A stretch of DNA of 64,000 nt, from assembly GCF_019795155.1 (NCBI RefSeq), contig NZ_JAILYN010000027.1:1-64000 (forward strand), written 5' to 3'. This DNA is from Marinobacterium arenosum (GTDB taxonomy: Bacteria; Pseudomonadota; Gammaproteobacteria; Pseudomonadales; Balneatricaceae). The translations under genes and the position numbers were made by a program. The first letter of the stretch is position 1, and every line of letters starts with the position of its first letter. Positions 16,236 to 24,871 of this stretch are shown piece by piece. Below the pieces are notes generated by a model, which had not been told where the DNA came from, did no database searches, and saw only the letters and a program-made list of their open reading frames with translations.

Positions 16236-18764
16236 GTGAGCGCATCGAACGAGCAGCCGACCTCCGTTACCAAATCGATTCGTCAGGTGGCGCAGCGCCA
16301 TGTCATCACCTGCGAGCCTCACCATAGCCTCAGGGAAGCCACCCAGCGGATGCACCGGCACCACTGCAGCTCGATCGTGGTGGTGGACGAGGGCTGCCCG
16401 ATAGGTATCTGGACCGAAGCGGATGCGCTGAAATTGGACTACGGCCGCCCCGACTATCAGGCGATGCCGATCCGCCTGCTGATGACCGCGCCGCTGAAAA
16501 CCATCGGCCTGGAGTTGAGCCTGGATGAGGCGGCGGTGGAGTTCAAACGGCTGGGGATTCGTCACCTGGTAGTGGTCGATCAGCAGGGCCAGCTGTACGG
16601 CATCCTGTCGCAAAGCGATGTGGTCGTGCACCAGGATGCCGAATCCTTCATGCGCATGAACGAGGTCGGCGGCATCCTGCCCAGCGCCCAGCCGCCACAG
16701 CTGGATGTCGGGGAACCGATCGAGAGCGCGGTGCAGCTGATGCGTGCCCGGCACAGCGACAGCCTGCTGGTGACCGAACAGGGCCAGCCGGTCGGCCTGA
16801 TCACCGAGCGCGACCTGGTGCGGCTGATCGCCCAGGACCGGGTCGACGACAGCCTGGCCGAGGTGATGAGCAAGCCGCTGATCGCGGTACCCGATTCGAT
16901 GAGCCTGCTGGCGGCCCGTTCGCTGATGGAGAAACGTCATATCCGCCACCTCGGCGTCAACGACCCGCAGGGTCGGCTGGTCGGCCTGATCTCCTTCGCC
17001 GATATCCTGTCCAGCATCGAACACGCTTATGTCAGCCGTCTGCGTGAGGCGCTGGCGCGCCGGGTGGCCGACCTGCAGCAGACCGAGCAGAGCCTGTACA
17101 TGGCCCATGCGCTGATTGACGCTTCGATGGACGGCATCATGGTGACCGACGAGCAGGGGCTCATCCAGTCGATCAATCCGGCGTTCACCATCCTGACCGG
17201 CTACTCGGAGGCGGAGGCGCTGGGTCAGAGTGCCAGCCTGATCAGTTCCGGCAAGCATGACGGCGCGTTCTATGAACGGATGTGGAACTCGATCCACAGC
17301 ACAGGTACCTGGCAGGGGGAGATCTGGAACCGCCGCAAGAACGGCGAAGTGTTCCCGGAGTGGCTGACCATCACCCGGATCCGCGAGCCGCACACCGGCC
17401 GGATCCTGTTCGCCGGCATCTTCAGCGATATCACCGAGCGCAAGAAATCCGAGGCGATCATCGAGAACCTGGCCTACTACGACCCGCTGACCAAGTTGCC
17501 GAACCGCCAGCTGCTGTTTGACCGGCTCGACGTGGCGATCGCCAGCGCCCACCGCGATAAGCTCGGCCTGGCGGTGATCTTCGTTGACCTGGATAACTTC
17601 AAGCGGATCAACGATACCCTCGGCCATACCGTCGGCGACCGGGTGCTGTGCGAGGTGGCCGACCGGTTGCAGCATTGCGTGCGCGAAGGAGACACGGTGG
17701 CGCGGCTCGGCGGCGACGAACTGATCCTGATGCTGACCGAGCTGGACGACCTGGACCTGGTGCACCGCATCGCCCAGCGGGTGTTCGACGTCCTGCGCCG
17801 GAGCATCTGGGTGGACGGCCAGGAGCTGTTCGTGACCACCAGCATGGGTGGCAGCCTGTATCCGGACGACGGTCTGACCCGCGACGACTTGCTGAAGAAC
17901 GCCGATACCGCGATGTACCGGGCCAAGAAGGCGGGCCGCAACCAGTTCCAGCTCTATTCGGCGGAGATGAACGCCAAGTCGATGCAGCGTCTCGGCATGG
18001 AGAACCGGCTGCGCACCGCCTTGCAGAACAACGAATTTTTTCTGGAGTACCAACCCAAGCTGGCACTCGACAGCCGCCAGGTGGTCGGCGTCGAGGCGCT
18101 GCTGCGCTGGCAGGACAAGCAGCTGGGCCGGGTGCCGCCCGATGCCTTTATCCCGCTGGCCGAGGAGCTGGGCCTGATCGGCGACATCGGTGCCTGGGTG
18201 CTGCAGGATGCCTGCCGCCAGTGCCGGCGTTGGCTCGATGCCGGCCTGCCGCCGCTGCAGGTGTCGGTCAATGTGTCGCCGCAGCAGTTCAAGCGTCGTG
18301 ATCTGCAGTCCGATGTTGAACAGGCGCTGCGCCAGGCCGGCCTGCCGCCGCAGCTTCTGGAGCTGGAGATCACCGAGAGCTGTGCGATCGAAAAGCTGGC
18401 CGAGGTGGTGCGCTGCCTGAACCAATTGCGGGCCAAGGGGGTCAGCGTATCGATGGATGATTTTGGCACCGGCCACTCCAGCCTCAGCCTGTTGACCCGG
18501 GTACCGCTCGACAAACTGAAGATCGACCGCAGCTTCATGAATGGCATACCGGAGTCCCGCGAAGACGTGGTGCTGATCTCCACCATCATCCTGATGGCCC
18601 ACAACCTGGACCTGACGGTGGTGGCAGAAGGGGTGGAAAGCCAGGCCCAGATGGATTTCCTGGCCGAGCACGGCTGCGACCAGCTGCAGGGCTACCATTT
18701 CAGCAAGCCGCTACCGGCCGACCAGATCGAAACCCTGCTCACAGGACAGCCGGAGCCAGCCTGA
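16236..18764 (+). CDS. CBS-PAS-GGDEF-EAL c-di-GMP protein
   Basis: This is a soluble 842 aa protein starting at GTG 16236. Two CBS pairs occupy about residues 10-270; they typically sense adenine nucleotides. A PAS domain lies at about 285-400 (DGIMVTDEQGLIQSINPAFT). The GGDEF domain (about 410-575) has GGDEL in place of GGDEF and keeps an RxxD site (REGD). The EAL domain (about 590-835) is intact (EALLRW, EITESC, DDFGTGHSSL, EGVES). No membrane segment is seen. The GGDEL variant leaves cyclase activity open, and phosphodiesterase activity is the safer prediction. It stands alone between the 6-16 kb cluster and the catabolic region. Confidence 0.95.
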   Translation: MSASNEQPTSVTKSIRQVAQRHVITCEPHHSLREATQRMHRHHCSSIVVVDEGCPIGIWTEADALKLDYGRPDYQAMPIRLLMTAPLKTIGLELSLDEAAVEFKRLGIRHLVVVDQQGQLYGILSQSDVVVHQDAESFMRMNEVGGILPSAQPPQLDVGEPIESAVQLMRARHSDSLLVTEQGQPVGLITERDLVRLIAQDRVDDSLAEVMSKPLIAVPDSMSLLAARSLMEKRHIRHLGVNDPQGRLVGLISFADILSSIEHAYVSRLREALARRVADLQQTEQSLYMAHALIDASMDGIMVTDEQGLIQSINPAFTILTGYSEAEALGQSASLISSGKHDGAFYERMWNSIHSTGTWQGEIWNRRKNGEVFPEWLTITRIREPHTGRILFAGIFSDITERKKSEAIIENLAYYDPLTKLPNRQLLFDRLDVAIASAHRDKLGLAVIFVDLDNFKRINDTLGHTVGDRVLCEVADRLQHCVREGDTVARLGGDELILMLTELDDLDLVHRIAQRVFDVLRRSIWVDGQELFVTTSMGGSLYPDDGLTRDDLLKNADTAMYRAKKAGRNQFQLYSAEMNAKSMQRLGMENRLRTALQNNEFFLEYQPKLALDSRQVVGVEALLRWQDKQLGRVPPDAFIPLAEELGLIGDIGAWVLQDACRQCRRWLDAGLPPLQVSVNVSPQQFKRRDLQSDVEQALRQAGLPPQLLELEITESCAIEKLAEVVRCLNQLRAKGVSVSMDDFGTGHSSLSLLTRVPLDKLKIDRSFMNGIPESREDVVLISTIILMAHNLDLTVVAEGVESQAQMDFLAEHGCDQLQGYHFSKPLPADQIETLLTGQPEPA

Positions 18765-18801
18765 GCAGGACCGGCCCCGGTTTGACTCGTGTTAACTTGT
18801 C

Positions 18802-19767
18802 TTAACCTGTGGTGCTGCGCCGCTCCTCACGGGGCGTGCGGCCGTAACGCTTGCGATAACAGCGGGCGAAGTAGGAGGTCGAGCTGAAACCGCAGGCGGT
18901 GCTGATCTGCAACACCGACAGGGTCGATTGCAGCAGCAGGTGCTTGGCCCGCTCAAGCCGCAGGTTCATGTAGTGGCTGGCCGGCGATACCCCGAGGCTG
19001 TCGTGGAACAGCCGCTCCAACTGGCGGGTGGACAGCCCGACCCGGTCGCCGACCTGCTGGCAGGTCAGCACCTCCTCGATATTGCTGCGCATCAGCTCCA
19101 GCGCTTTCAACAACCGCGGGTGGCGGGTCTGATGGCGCAGCTGCAGTTCCATCCGCTGCTTCTCGTGGGCCGGCCGGATCGCCGGGTGGATGCACTGCTC
19201 GGCGACATCCTTGGCCAGCTCCTCGCCATGCTTCATGGCGATCAGGTGCAGCATCATGTCCAGGCCGGCCAGGCCGCCGGAGCAGGTCATCACATTGCGG
19301 TCCACCTCGTACAGTTCGCCGGTCACGTTTAGGTCCGGGAACTGCTCCGCCAGGCTGTCGCTGTTCTCCCAGTGGATGGTGCAGGTGCGGTTTTTCAGCA
19401 ATCCGGCCTTGGCCAGCAGCAGGCTGCCGGTCGAGGTGGCGCCGACGTTGATTCCCTTACGCACCAATGCGCGCAGCCAGCGGAACAGCTCCTGCTGACC
19501 GACCTGATGCGCGCCGATGCCGGCCACCACCAGCAGAGTATCCAGGTTATCCACATCCTCCATCGGCCGGGTCGGGCTGAACGGCAGGCCGTTGCTGGCC
19601 TGTACCGGCTGGTCGTCGAGCGTGTAGAAATGCCACTGGTAGAGCTCCCGGCCACTCATCCGGTTGGCCATCCGTAACGGCTCCAACGCGGCGGCAAAGG
19701 ACAGCATCGAGAAATCGCTGATCAGGAAGTAACCAACCTGTTCAATCTGGGCGGTACCATCGAGCAT
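18802..19767 (-). CDS. GlxA-family (DJ-1/PfpI-AraC) transcriptional regulator
   Basis: This protein has 321 aa. The N-terminal DJ-1/PfpI-like domain (about 10-190) includes VAGIGAH, GATSTGSLLLAKAGLL and VMTCSGGLAGLDMMLHLI. The C-terminal AraC domain (about 215-315) has two helix-turn-helices (TCQQVGDRVGLSTRQLERLF, and VLQISTACGFSSTSYFARCY). Characterised relatives such as GbdR and CdhR activate catabolism of quaternary amines (glycine betaine, carnitine). It is divergent from the alpha/beta-hydrolase and amidohydrolase genes across a 155 bp gap, so it most likely controls them. The exact effector is not deducible. Confidence 0.93.
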   Translation of the reverse strand: MLDGTAQIEQVGYFLISDFSMLSFAAALEPLRMANRMSGRELYQWHFYTLDDQPVQASNGLPFSPTRPMEDVDNLDTLLVVAGIGAHQVGQQELFRWLRALVRKGINVGATSTGSLLLAKAGLLKNRTCTIHWENSDSLAEQFPDLNVTGELYEVDRNVMTCSGGLAGLDMMLHLIAMKHGEELAKDVAEQCIHPAIRPAHEKQRMELQLRHQTRHPRLLKALELMRSNIEEVLTCQQVGDRVGLSTRQLERLFHDSLGVSPASHYMNLRLERAKHLLLQSTLSVLQISTACGFSSTSYFARCYRKRYGRTPREERRSTTG

Positions 19768-19922
19768 CGTAAAGACCTGCGTAAGACGTCGGATTATTAC
19801 GCGATAATGTCGGAATTTCGTTCTTTTGGCCAGCGCAGATTCGCCATTATGAGCTCAGTTCCAGGGCCAACCCTGACTGCAACGCGAATAAAAAATCTAA
19901 CAACAGGTCGGAATCTGCCACC

Positions 19923-20813
19923 ATGATCGAACAGAAAATCAAATTCTACAGCGATGGCCTCCAGCTGGACGGCGCCTTCTTCACCGATGAATCCAACAAC
20001 GATCCGTCTCTGCCGATCGTCATCGCCTGCTCCGGTTTCACCGGTCAGAAAAACATCCACCCGGAGCGCTATGCCCGCGCCTGGACCCCGAAAGGCTTCA
20101 CCGTGTTCGGCTTCGACTACCGCGGTTTTGGCGAGTCCGAAGGCACCCGTGAGCGGGTGATCCTGGAGGAGCAGGTGCGCGATATCGCCAACGCCGTGGC
20201 CATCGTCCGCCAGCGCGCCGATGAGGAAGGCCGTAAAGTGGTACTGGCGGGCTGGGGCATGGCCGGCGGTCTGATCCTTGACGCCTACCGGATCTGCGAA
20301 GGTCAGGTGGACGGCCTGGTGGCGATGAACGGTTTCTTCGACGCGGTGCGGGTGCAGAAGGCATTGCGCGGCGAGCACGGCTGGAAGGCGTTCAAGCAGT
20401 TCATGGCTGAAGAGCGTCTGCGCCTGGCCCTGGGGGGCGAGCAAAAGGGCATCGACCCGTTCGAGATCTACCCGCTGGATCCGGTCAGCCGCGAATACGT
20501 CTACACCGAGCTGGTCAAGGCGCCGGGCTACGGCGTGACCTCCGACTTCGATTTCGCTGACTCGCTGATCAGCTTCAAGCCGGAAGCGCACCTGGACGAG
20601 CGTTTCTCCAGCGTGCCGCTGCTGATCGCCCACGGTGCCGAGAACGACCTGCACCCGGTGACTGAGCCGAAGTCGCTGTACGCCGCTTACCCGGGGCCGA
20701 AGTCGCTGTTCCTGCTGGCCAACGGCGGCCACACCGAGTGGATGCTGGACGACGACCCGCGCTTCATCGAGTTCTCAGGCCATATCGCCAACTGGATTGT
20801 CGATAACGTCTGA
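19923..20813 (+). CDS. Alpha/beta-hydrolase-fold protein lacking the nucleophile serine
   Basis: This protein has 296 aa. The fold is clear: IVIACSGFTGQKN (oxyanion strand), GFTVFGFDYRGFGESEG, a late acidic motif (HGAENDLHPV) and a His (NGGHTEWM). At the nucleophile elbow the expected GxSxG reads Gly110-Trp-Gly112-Met-Ala114, so Ser is replaced by Gly. Either the protein uses another residue or it is a non-hydrolytic relative. Its coding sequence keeps normal codon use and length, so this is not simple decay. The amidohydrolase gene starts 76 bp downstream in the same direction. The control is probably the divergent GlxA-type regulator. Confidence 0.85.
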   Translation: MIEQKIKFYSDGLQLDGAFFTDESNNDPSLPIVIACSGFTGQKNIHPERYARAWTPKGFTVFGFDYRGFGESEGTRERVILEEQVRDIANAVAIVRQRADEEGRKVVLAGWGMAGGLILDAYRICEGQVDGLVAMNGFFDAVRVQKALRGEHGWKAFKQFMAEERLRLALGGEQKGIDPFEIYPLDPVSREYVYTELVKAPGYGVTSDFDFADSLISFKPEAHLDERFSSVPLLIAHGAENDLHPVTEPKSLYAAYPGPKSLFLLANGGHTEWMLDDDPRFIEFSGHIANWIVDNV

Positions 20814-20889
20814 GGCTGGAAGCCGGGCCGCTGACCAAGCCAGACGGCCCGGCTTTTCCGAAGAGTCAGTAGAGTACGGAGAGCCTGAG

Positions 20890-21771
20890 ATGAGTCAGCC
20901 GATCCCATTCTGTGAAGCGGCCGATCCGTTCCCGCGCTCGCCGGCGTTCGAGATGCCGGCCGGCGCCTGTGACAGCCACGCCCACGTGTTCGGCCCCGAG
21001 TGCCGTTACCGCTATACCCCGAACCGCAGCTACACCCCACCGGATGCGCCGGTCGGCGCCTACCTGCATCTGCACGATCAGCTCGGTATCGAGCGCGGGG
21101 TACTGGTGCAGCCGAGCATCTACGGCACCGACAACCAGCTGCAGCTGGACAGCCTGGCCTACCTGCGCTCGCTTGGCCGGCAGTACAAGGGGGTGGCGGT
21201 GGTCGACGCCGACGTCTCCGAAACCGAGCTGGACCGGCTGGCCGACGGCGGTCACTGCGGCGTGCGGATGAACCTGCTGTTCAAGGGCGGCATCCAGTGG
21301 CGCGATGTGGCGGCGCTGGCCGAACGATTGGCGGCCCGGCAGTGGCACCTGCAGTTCCTGGTCGACGTGTCGGAATTCGAGGCGTTGGAGCAGCGGGTGC
21401 GAGCACTGCCGCTGCCGGTGGTGGTCGACCATATGGGCCATATGCCCTGCGCCAAGGGGATCGAGCATGCCGGCTTCCAGGCATTGTTGAACCTGCTGCG
21501 CGACGGCCGGGCCTGGGTCAAGCTGTCCGGCGCCTACCGGATCACCGGCCAGCAGCTGCCGCCCTACGATGACGTGGTGCCGTTCGCCCGGGCGCTGATC
21601 GAGGCCAACCCGGAGCATTGCGTCTGGGGCTCGGACTGGCCGCATCCGCATTTCCCGATCCCGATGCCCAACGACGGCGATCTGCTGGACCTGCTGGCCC
21701 AATGGGCGCCGGACGAGGCACAGCGCAACCGTATCCTGGTGGACAACCCGGCCAGGCTGTACGGCTTCTGA
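20890..21771 (+). CDS. Amidohydrolase of the LigI / 2-pyrone-4,6-dicarboxylate lactonase-like family
   Basis: This metal-type TIM-barrel hydrolase has 293 aa. The start is ATG 20890, because MSQPIPF is preceded by GGAGAG, whereas a frame-open reading from 20797 overlaps the upstream gene. Motifs are CDSHAHVFGP (HxH, about residue 25), VLVQPSIYGTDN, VVDHMGHMP (His) and WGSDWPHPH (Asp). Family members hydrolyse lactones or carboxylic anhydride-like rings (PDC, 4-sulfomuconolactone). The substrate here is unknown. The gene probably shares an operon with the hydrolase-fold gene upstream and ends at a terminator at 21819. Confidence 0.9.
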   Translation: MSQPIPFCEAADPFPRSPAFEMPAGACDSHAHVFGPECRYRYTPNRSYTPPDAPVGAYLHLHDQLGIERGVLVQPSIYGTDNQLQLDSLAYLRSLGRQYKGVAVVDADVSETELDRLADGGHCGVRMNLLFKGGIQWRDVAALAERLAARQWHLQFLVDVSEFEALEQRVRALPLPVVVDHMGHMPCAKGIEHAGFQALLNLLRDGRAWVKLSGAYRITGQQLPPYDDVVPFARALIEANPEHCVWGSDWPHPHFPIPMPNDGDLLDLLAQWAPDEAQRNRILVDNPARLYGF

Positions 21772-21818
21772 TGCCGCTGCCCGAGTGCGTGAGCGTGTTT
21801 CTTGTCATATCTGATTTC

Positions 21819-21843
21819 GCCCGTCCCCTGACGGGCTTTTTTA
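21819..21843 (+). terminator. Rho-independent terminator after the amidohydrolase
   Basis: GCCCGTC-CCCT-GACGGGC is followed by TTTTTTA. Just downstream, TTTTTATTTTCGG is repeated in tandem about 2.5 times (21836-21871). Confidence 0.9.
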
Positions 21844-21999
21844 TTTTCGGTTTTTATTTTCGGTTTTTATAGGAGTTGCTTCAGCGGCGACCTGACTGGA
21901 ATTCGGTAACTGAGGTTGCGGCTAAATCTGCCCGGCCGGAGTTCCTCCTACAAGGTAAGACCCGAGATCCCTAATAAAAAATAAAAGAGACGGATTTTT

Positions 22000-23970
22000 A
22001 TGAAGACACTGAATGTCTCCTGGCGGATTGGTGGTGGTTTTGCGCTGCTGCTGTTGCTGCTCGGGCTGCTGGGCCTGACGGCGCTGTTCAACTCGCACAG
22101 CCTTTCTGAACAGCTGCTGCAGATCAACAGCCGCAATATGCCGCAGCTGCGCAGTGCCGGTCAGCTGAGCAGCCAACTGCAGCAGCTGAACATCCTGCTG
22201 TTGCAGCATGCCCATGAAGATCAGCCTGAACGGCTGCAAGCGTATCGTCAGCAGATCGAGCAACGTCTTCCACGGCTGCAACAGCAGTTGGCGGAGCTGG
22301 CCGACAGCGGTCTGCCGGAGACACTGGGCGCGCCGCTGCTGGCCCAGGCGGAGCAGATGCAACAACAGGCGCAGCGGCAGCTGCAATTGCATGAACAGTG
22401 GCTGGCGAAAGGCGGCGAATTTCGTCGCCAGCTGAACGATGCGCTCGACAAGGCCGCCGAGCTGGAGGACGAACTGGCCAGCCTGGCGGACTACGCCGAC
22501 CAGCCGCAGCAGCAGTGGGCCGCCGCCGCGATGCGCAAGGAGACCGGTTTCATCTTGTCGTCCTTTGCCTGGGTCGGACGGGCCGACGAGGCTGCCGGGT
22601 TGGTACCGGAACAGCAACGGCTACAGCGTAGCCTTAGCAAGCTGGCTGAACGGCTGCCGGAGCTGGGCGAGGATAACGCAGCAGAGCTGCAACCGTTTCT
22701 GATTGCGCTTGATAAAACCCTGGTGGCCGGCGGCCTGCTGGCGAACAAGCGGTCGCTGCTGCTACTGACGGCTGACCGTAGCCAGAGCCTGCAACAGCTG
22801 GCTGTCCAGGGGCGGGCGGTGACACCGATGCTGCAGGCGTTGCAGCAGCATGTGGAGCAGCAGGTCGAGCGGGCCCAGCGGCAGGCTGACCATAGCGTAT
22901 TGAGGGGACGTTGGCAGGTGGCGGTGATCCTACTGCTGGGTGTGCTGCTGGCGGCGTTGACCGCTTCCTGGGTGGTGCGCAGTATCCGCCAGCCGTTGCA
23001 GCAGGTGAACCGCTTTATGGGCCAGCTCAGCGAGGGCGAGCTGCGCCAGCGCTGCGAGCTGAGCCGGGCCGACGAGTTTGGCCAGTTGATCGGCTGGAGC
23101 AACCAGCTGGCCGAGCACTGGCAGCGGCTGATCAGCGCTATTAGCCTAGAAGCCGGCGAGATTGTCGGCGAAGCGGACAGCAGCGCGGCCCTGAGCCGGC
23201 ACTGTGCCGGCAGCAGCGAACAGCAGCAACGGGCCACCGGCGAGGTGGCAGTGGCGATGACCCAGATGAATCAGGCGGTACAGGAGGTGGCCGAGCGCGC
23301 CGCCATGAGCCGCCAGGGCACTGCGCAGATCAACCAATTGGCACAGCAGTGCGTCGCGCTGGTGGCGGCCAACAACCGCCAGGTGGTGGACCTGGCCGAT
23401 CAGTTGAGGCAGGCGCAGCAGGTGGTCAGCAGTCAGCGCCGCAACAGCGCGCGGATCGACAGTATTGTCGAGGTGATCGACGGCATTGCCAACCAGACCA
23501 ACCTGCTGGCGTTGAATGCCGCCATCGAGGCGGCGCGGGCCGGCGATGCCGGACGCGGCTTTGCGGTGGTGGCCGACGAGGTGCGCTCGCTGGCGATCGG
23601 CACTCAGCAGTCGACCCACGAGATTCAGCAGATGGTGGAGCTGATCCAGCGCGACAGCGCCACCTCCGCCGAGCTGATCGACGGCAGTTACCAGAGCGTG
23701 GAGCACTGCAGCGATCAGGCGACGCAGATCCGCCAGTCGTTGCAGAATATCGCCGCCACCCTGCAGCAAGTCGACACCCTAACCACCGAAATTGCCGCCG
23801 CCACCGAACAGCAGAGTACCGCCTGCAGCGATATCAACCGGCGGGTGGCGGAGATCGCCGACCAGGCCCGTCAAAGCGCCGACCACGCCGGCACCGTGGC
23901 CGAGCGCAGCGCCGAGCTGGCGCAGCGGGCGGTGCGGCAACAGCAGCAGCTGGAGCGGTTCAGGGTTTAG
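22000..23970 (+). CDS. Methyl-accepting chemotaxis protein
   Basis: This chemoreceptor has 656 aa. The first membrane span is at about residues 10-30 ([17 protein letters not shown]), followed by a long periplasmic helical domain very rich in Gln/Leu (about 35-300). The second span is about 306-328, then HAMP. The signalling hairpin carries [20 protein letters not shown] at about 496-515. No C-terminal pentapeptide is present. It lies between the amidohydrolase and the ABC importer operon of the catabolic region, so it may sense a compound used there (inference). Its periplasmic domain is not obviously related to that of the chemoreceptor at 399-2384. Confidence 0.94.
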   Translation: MKTLNVSWRIGGGFALLLLLLGLLGLTALFNSHSLSEQLLQINSRNMPQLRSAGQLSSQLQQLNILLLQHAHEDQPERLQAYRQQIEQRLPRLQQQLAELADSGLPETLGAPLLAQAEQMQQQAQRQLQLHEQWLAKGGEFRRQLNDALDKAAELEDELASLADYADQPQQQWAAAAMRKETGFILSSFAWVGRADEAAGLVPEQQRLQRSLSKLAERLPELGEDNAAELQPFLIALDKTLVAGGLLANKRSLLLLTADRSQSLQQLAVQGRAVTPMLQALQQHVEQQVERAQRQADHSVLRGRWQVAVILLLGVLLAALTASWVVRSIRQPLQQVNRFMGQLSEGELRQRCELSRADEFGQLIGWSNQLAEHWQRLISAISLEAGEIVGEADSSAALSRHCAGSSEQQQRATGEVAVAMTQMNQAVQEVAERAAMSRQGTAQINQLAQQCVALVAANNRQVVDLADQLRQAQQVVSSQRRNSARIDSIVEVIDGIANQTNLLALNAAIEAARAGDAGRGFAVVADEVRSLAIGTQQSTHEIQQMVELIQRDSATSAELIDGSYQSVEHCSDQATQIRQSLQNIAATLQQVDTLTTEIAAATEQQSTACSDINRRVAEIADQARQSADHAGTVAERSAELAQRAVRQQQQLERFRV

Positions 23971-24005
23971 GGAGGGCGGTGCGTTCTTTTTGGTACCTGA
24001 ATTAT

Positions 24006-24029
24006 GTCGCCCACAGAGTGGGCTGCTAC
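24006..24029. repeat. REP palindrome, copy 1
   Basis: This 24-base unit, with stem GCCCACaGAGTGGGC, occurs four times around the RAYT gene. This copy reads in the orientation beginning GTCGCCCACAG. Confidence 0.9.
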
Positions 24030-24133
24030 AAATCTCTCTCCGTAGATACCATCTCTCGATTCCGGCCACAACGGCCTTTTACAGCAGTTGTGGTTGGAAT
24101 TCTTGCTGATTTCTCACCACACCAAAGCAGCGA

Positions 24134-24215
24134 GTAGGTTGGGGGGAGCTTGCGAACCCCAACGGATCCCCCCGGAGAGCTTTCTTGTTGGGATTCGTCC
24201 CTCATCCGAACCTAC
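24134..24215. repeat. 82-bp element with GTAGGTT/AACCTAC ends
   Basis: The element begins GTAGGTTGGGG and ends GAACCTAC, with an internal GGGG...CCCC pairing. It is a second, unrelated short inverted-repeat element between REP copy 1 and copy 2. It has no coding content and looks like a MITE or an intergenic hairpin element. Confidence 0.6.
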
Positions 24216-24222
24216 GGACTGT

Positions 24223-24246
24223 GTAGCAGCCCACTCTGTGGGCGAC
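24223..24246. repeat. REP palindrome, copy 2 (inverted relative to copy 1)
   Basis: This is the exact reverse complement of copy 1. It lies 57 bp before the RAYT start and forms an inverted pair with copy 1. Confidence 0.9.
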
Positions 24247-24303
24247 CCATTGTCCAATTTGATATCCGTGCTACGCTGATTTCCTGCCAATCGATCAACA
24301 TGG

Positions 24304-24771
24304 ATGTTGCACATGGCCCCATCACTCTTTCGCAGCCAAGACCTGCGAAAAGGACGTTACTCCACCCCCGATCAAATCTATCTGGTTACCGTGGTCACCC
24401 GGAACCGATCAGAGCTCTTTACCGATCTCCAATTTGGGCGTTGCGTAGTGCAAGCATTGATGGAGTCGGAACAATCCGCAGAGACTCTAGCGTATGTGTT
24501 GATGCTTGATCACCTGCATTGGCTGCTGCATCTACGCGACGCGTACAGCCTGTCACAGACCGTACGTTTCATGAAAAGTCGATCGACCCGCTTGATCAAT
24601 CAATGCAGACAGGGTGAAGACAAGGATTGGTCCCGTGGCTTTCATGACAAGGCCGTAAGGCATGAGTCTCAAGTTATCGACTTTGCTCGGTATATCGTGG
24701 CGAATCCTTTACGTGCCAGGCTGGTTCGAACGGTGAGGGAGTACTCGCTGTGGGATGCGGTGTGGGTTTGA
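24304..24771 (+). CDS. REP-associated tyrosine transposase (RAYT)
   Basis: This is a Y1 (HUH) single-strand nuclease of 155 aa. RAYTs cleave and move the REP palindromes that flank them. The HUH pair is in LDHLHWLL (residues about 68-75), and the catalytic Tyr is in ARYIVANPLRARLV near residue 130. The TPDQIYLVTVVT start of the family is also present. ATG 24304 is used; ATG 24313 (MAPSLF) is equally possible. The gene is flanked on both sides by inverted pairs of one 24-base palindrome, the hallmark arrangement. All key residues are intact, so it may be active. The catalytic assignment comes from family knowledge. Confidence 0.93.
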   Translation: MLHMAPSLFRSQDLRKGRYSTPDQIYLVTVVTRNRSELFTDLQFGRCVVQALMESEQSAETLAYVLMLDHLHWLLHLRDAYSLSQTVRFMKSRSTRLINQCRQGEDKDWSRGFHDKAVRHESQVIDFARYIVANPLRARLVRTVREYSLWDAVWV

Positions 24772-24778
24772 AAACAAA

Positions 24779-24838
24779 GTCGCCCACAGAGTGGGCTGCT
24801 ACAAATCTATCTTCGTAGCAGCCCACTCTGTGGGCGAC
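24779..24838. repeat. REP palindromes, copies 3 and 4 (inverted pair)
   Basis: Two head-to-head copies of the REP unit lie at 24779-24802 and 24815-24838, separated by 12 bases, right after the RAYT stop. Together they form a BIME-like double hairpin. A short GGGCGACA repeat follows (24832-24855). Confidence 0.92.
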
Positions 24839-24871
24839 AGGGCGACAGGGCGATAGGAATCAGCAAAGGTT

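Noticed and set aside
16209-18698. An 829-codon minus-strand frame opposite the CBS-PAS-GGDEF-EAL gene
   Set aside because: The plus strand carries clear CBS, PAS, GGDEF and EAL motifs. The antisense product is low-complexity and His/Gln-rich.
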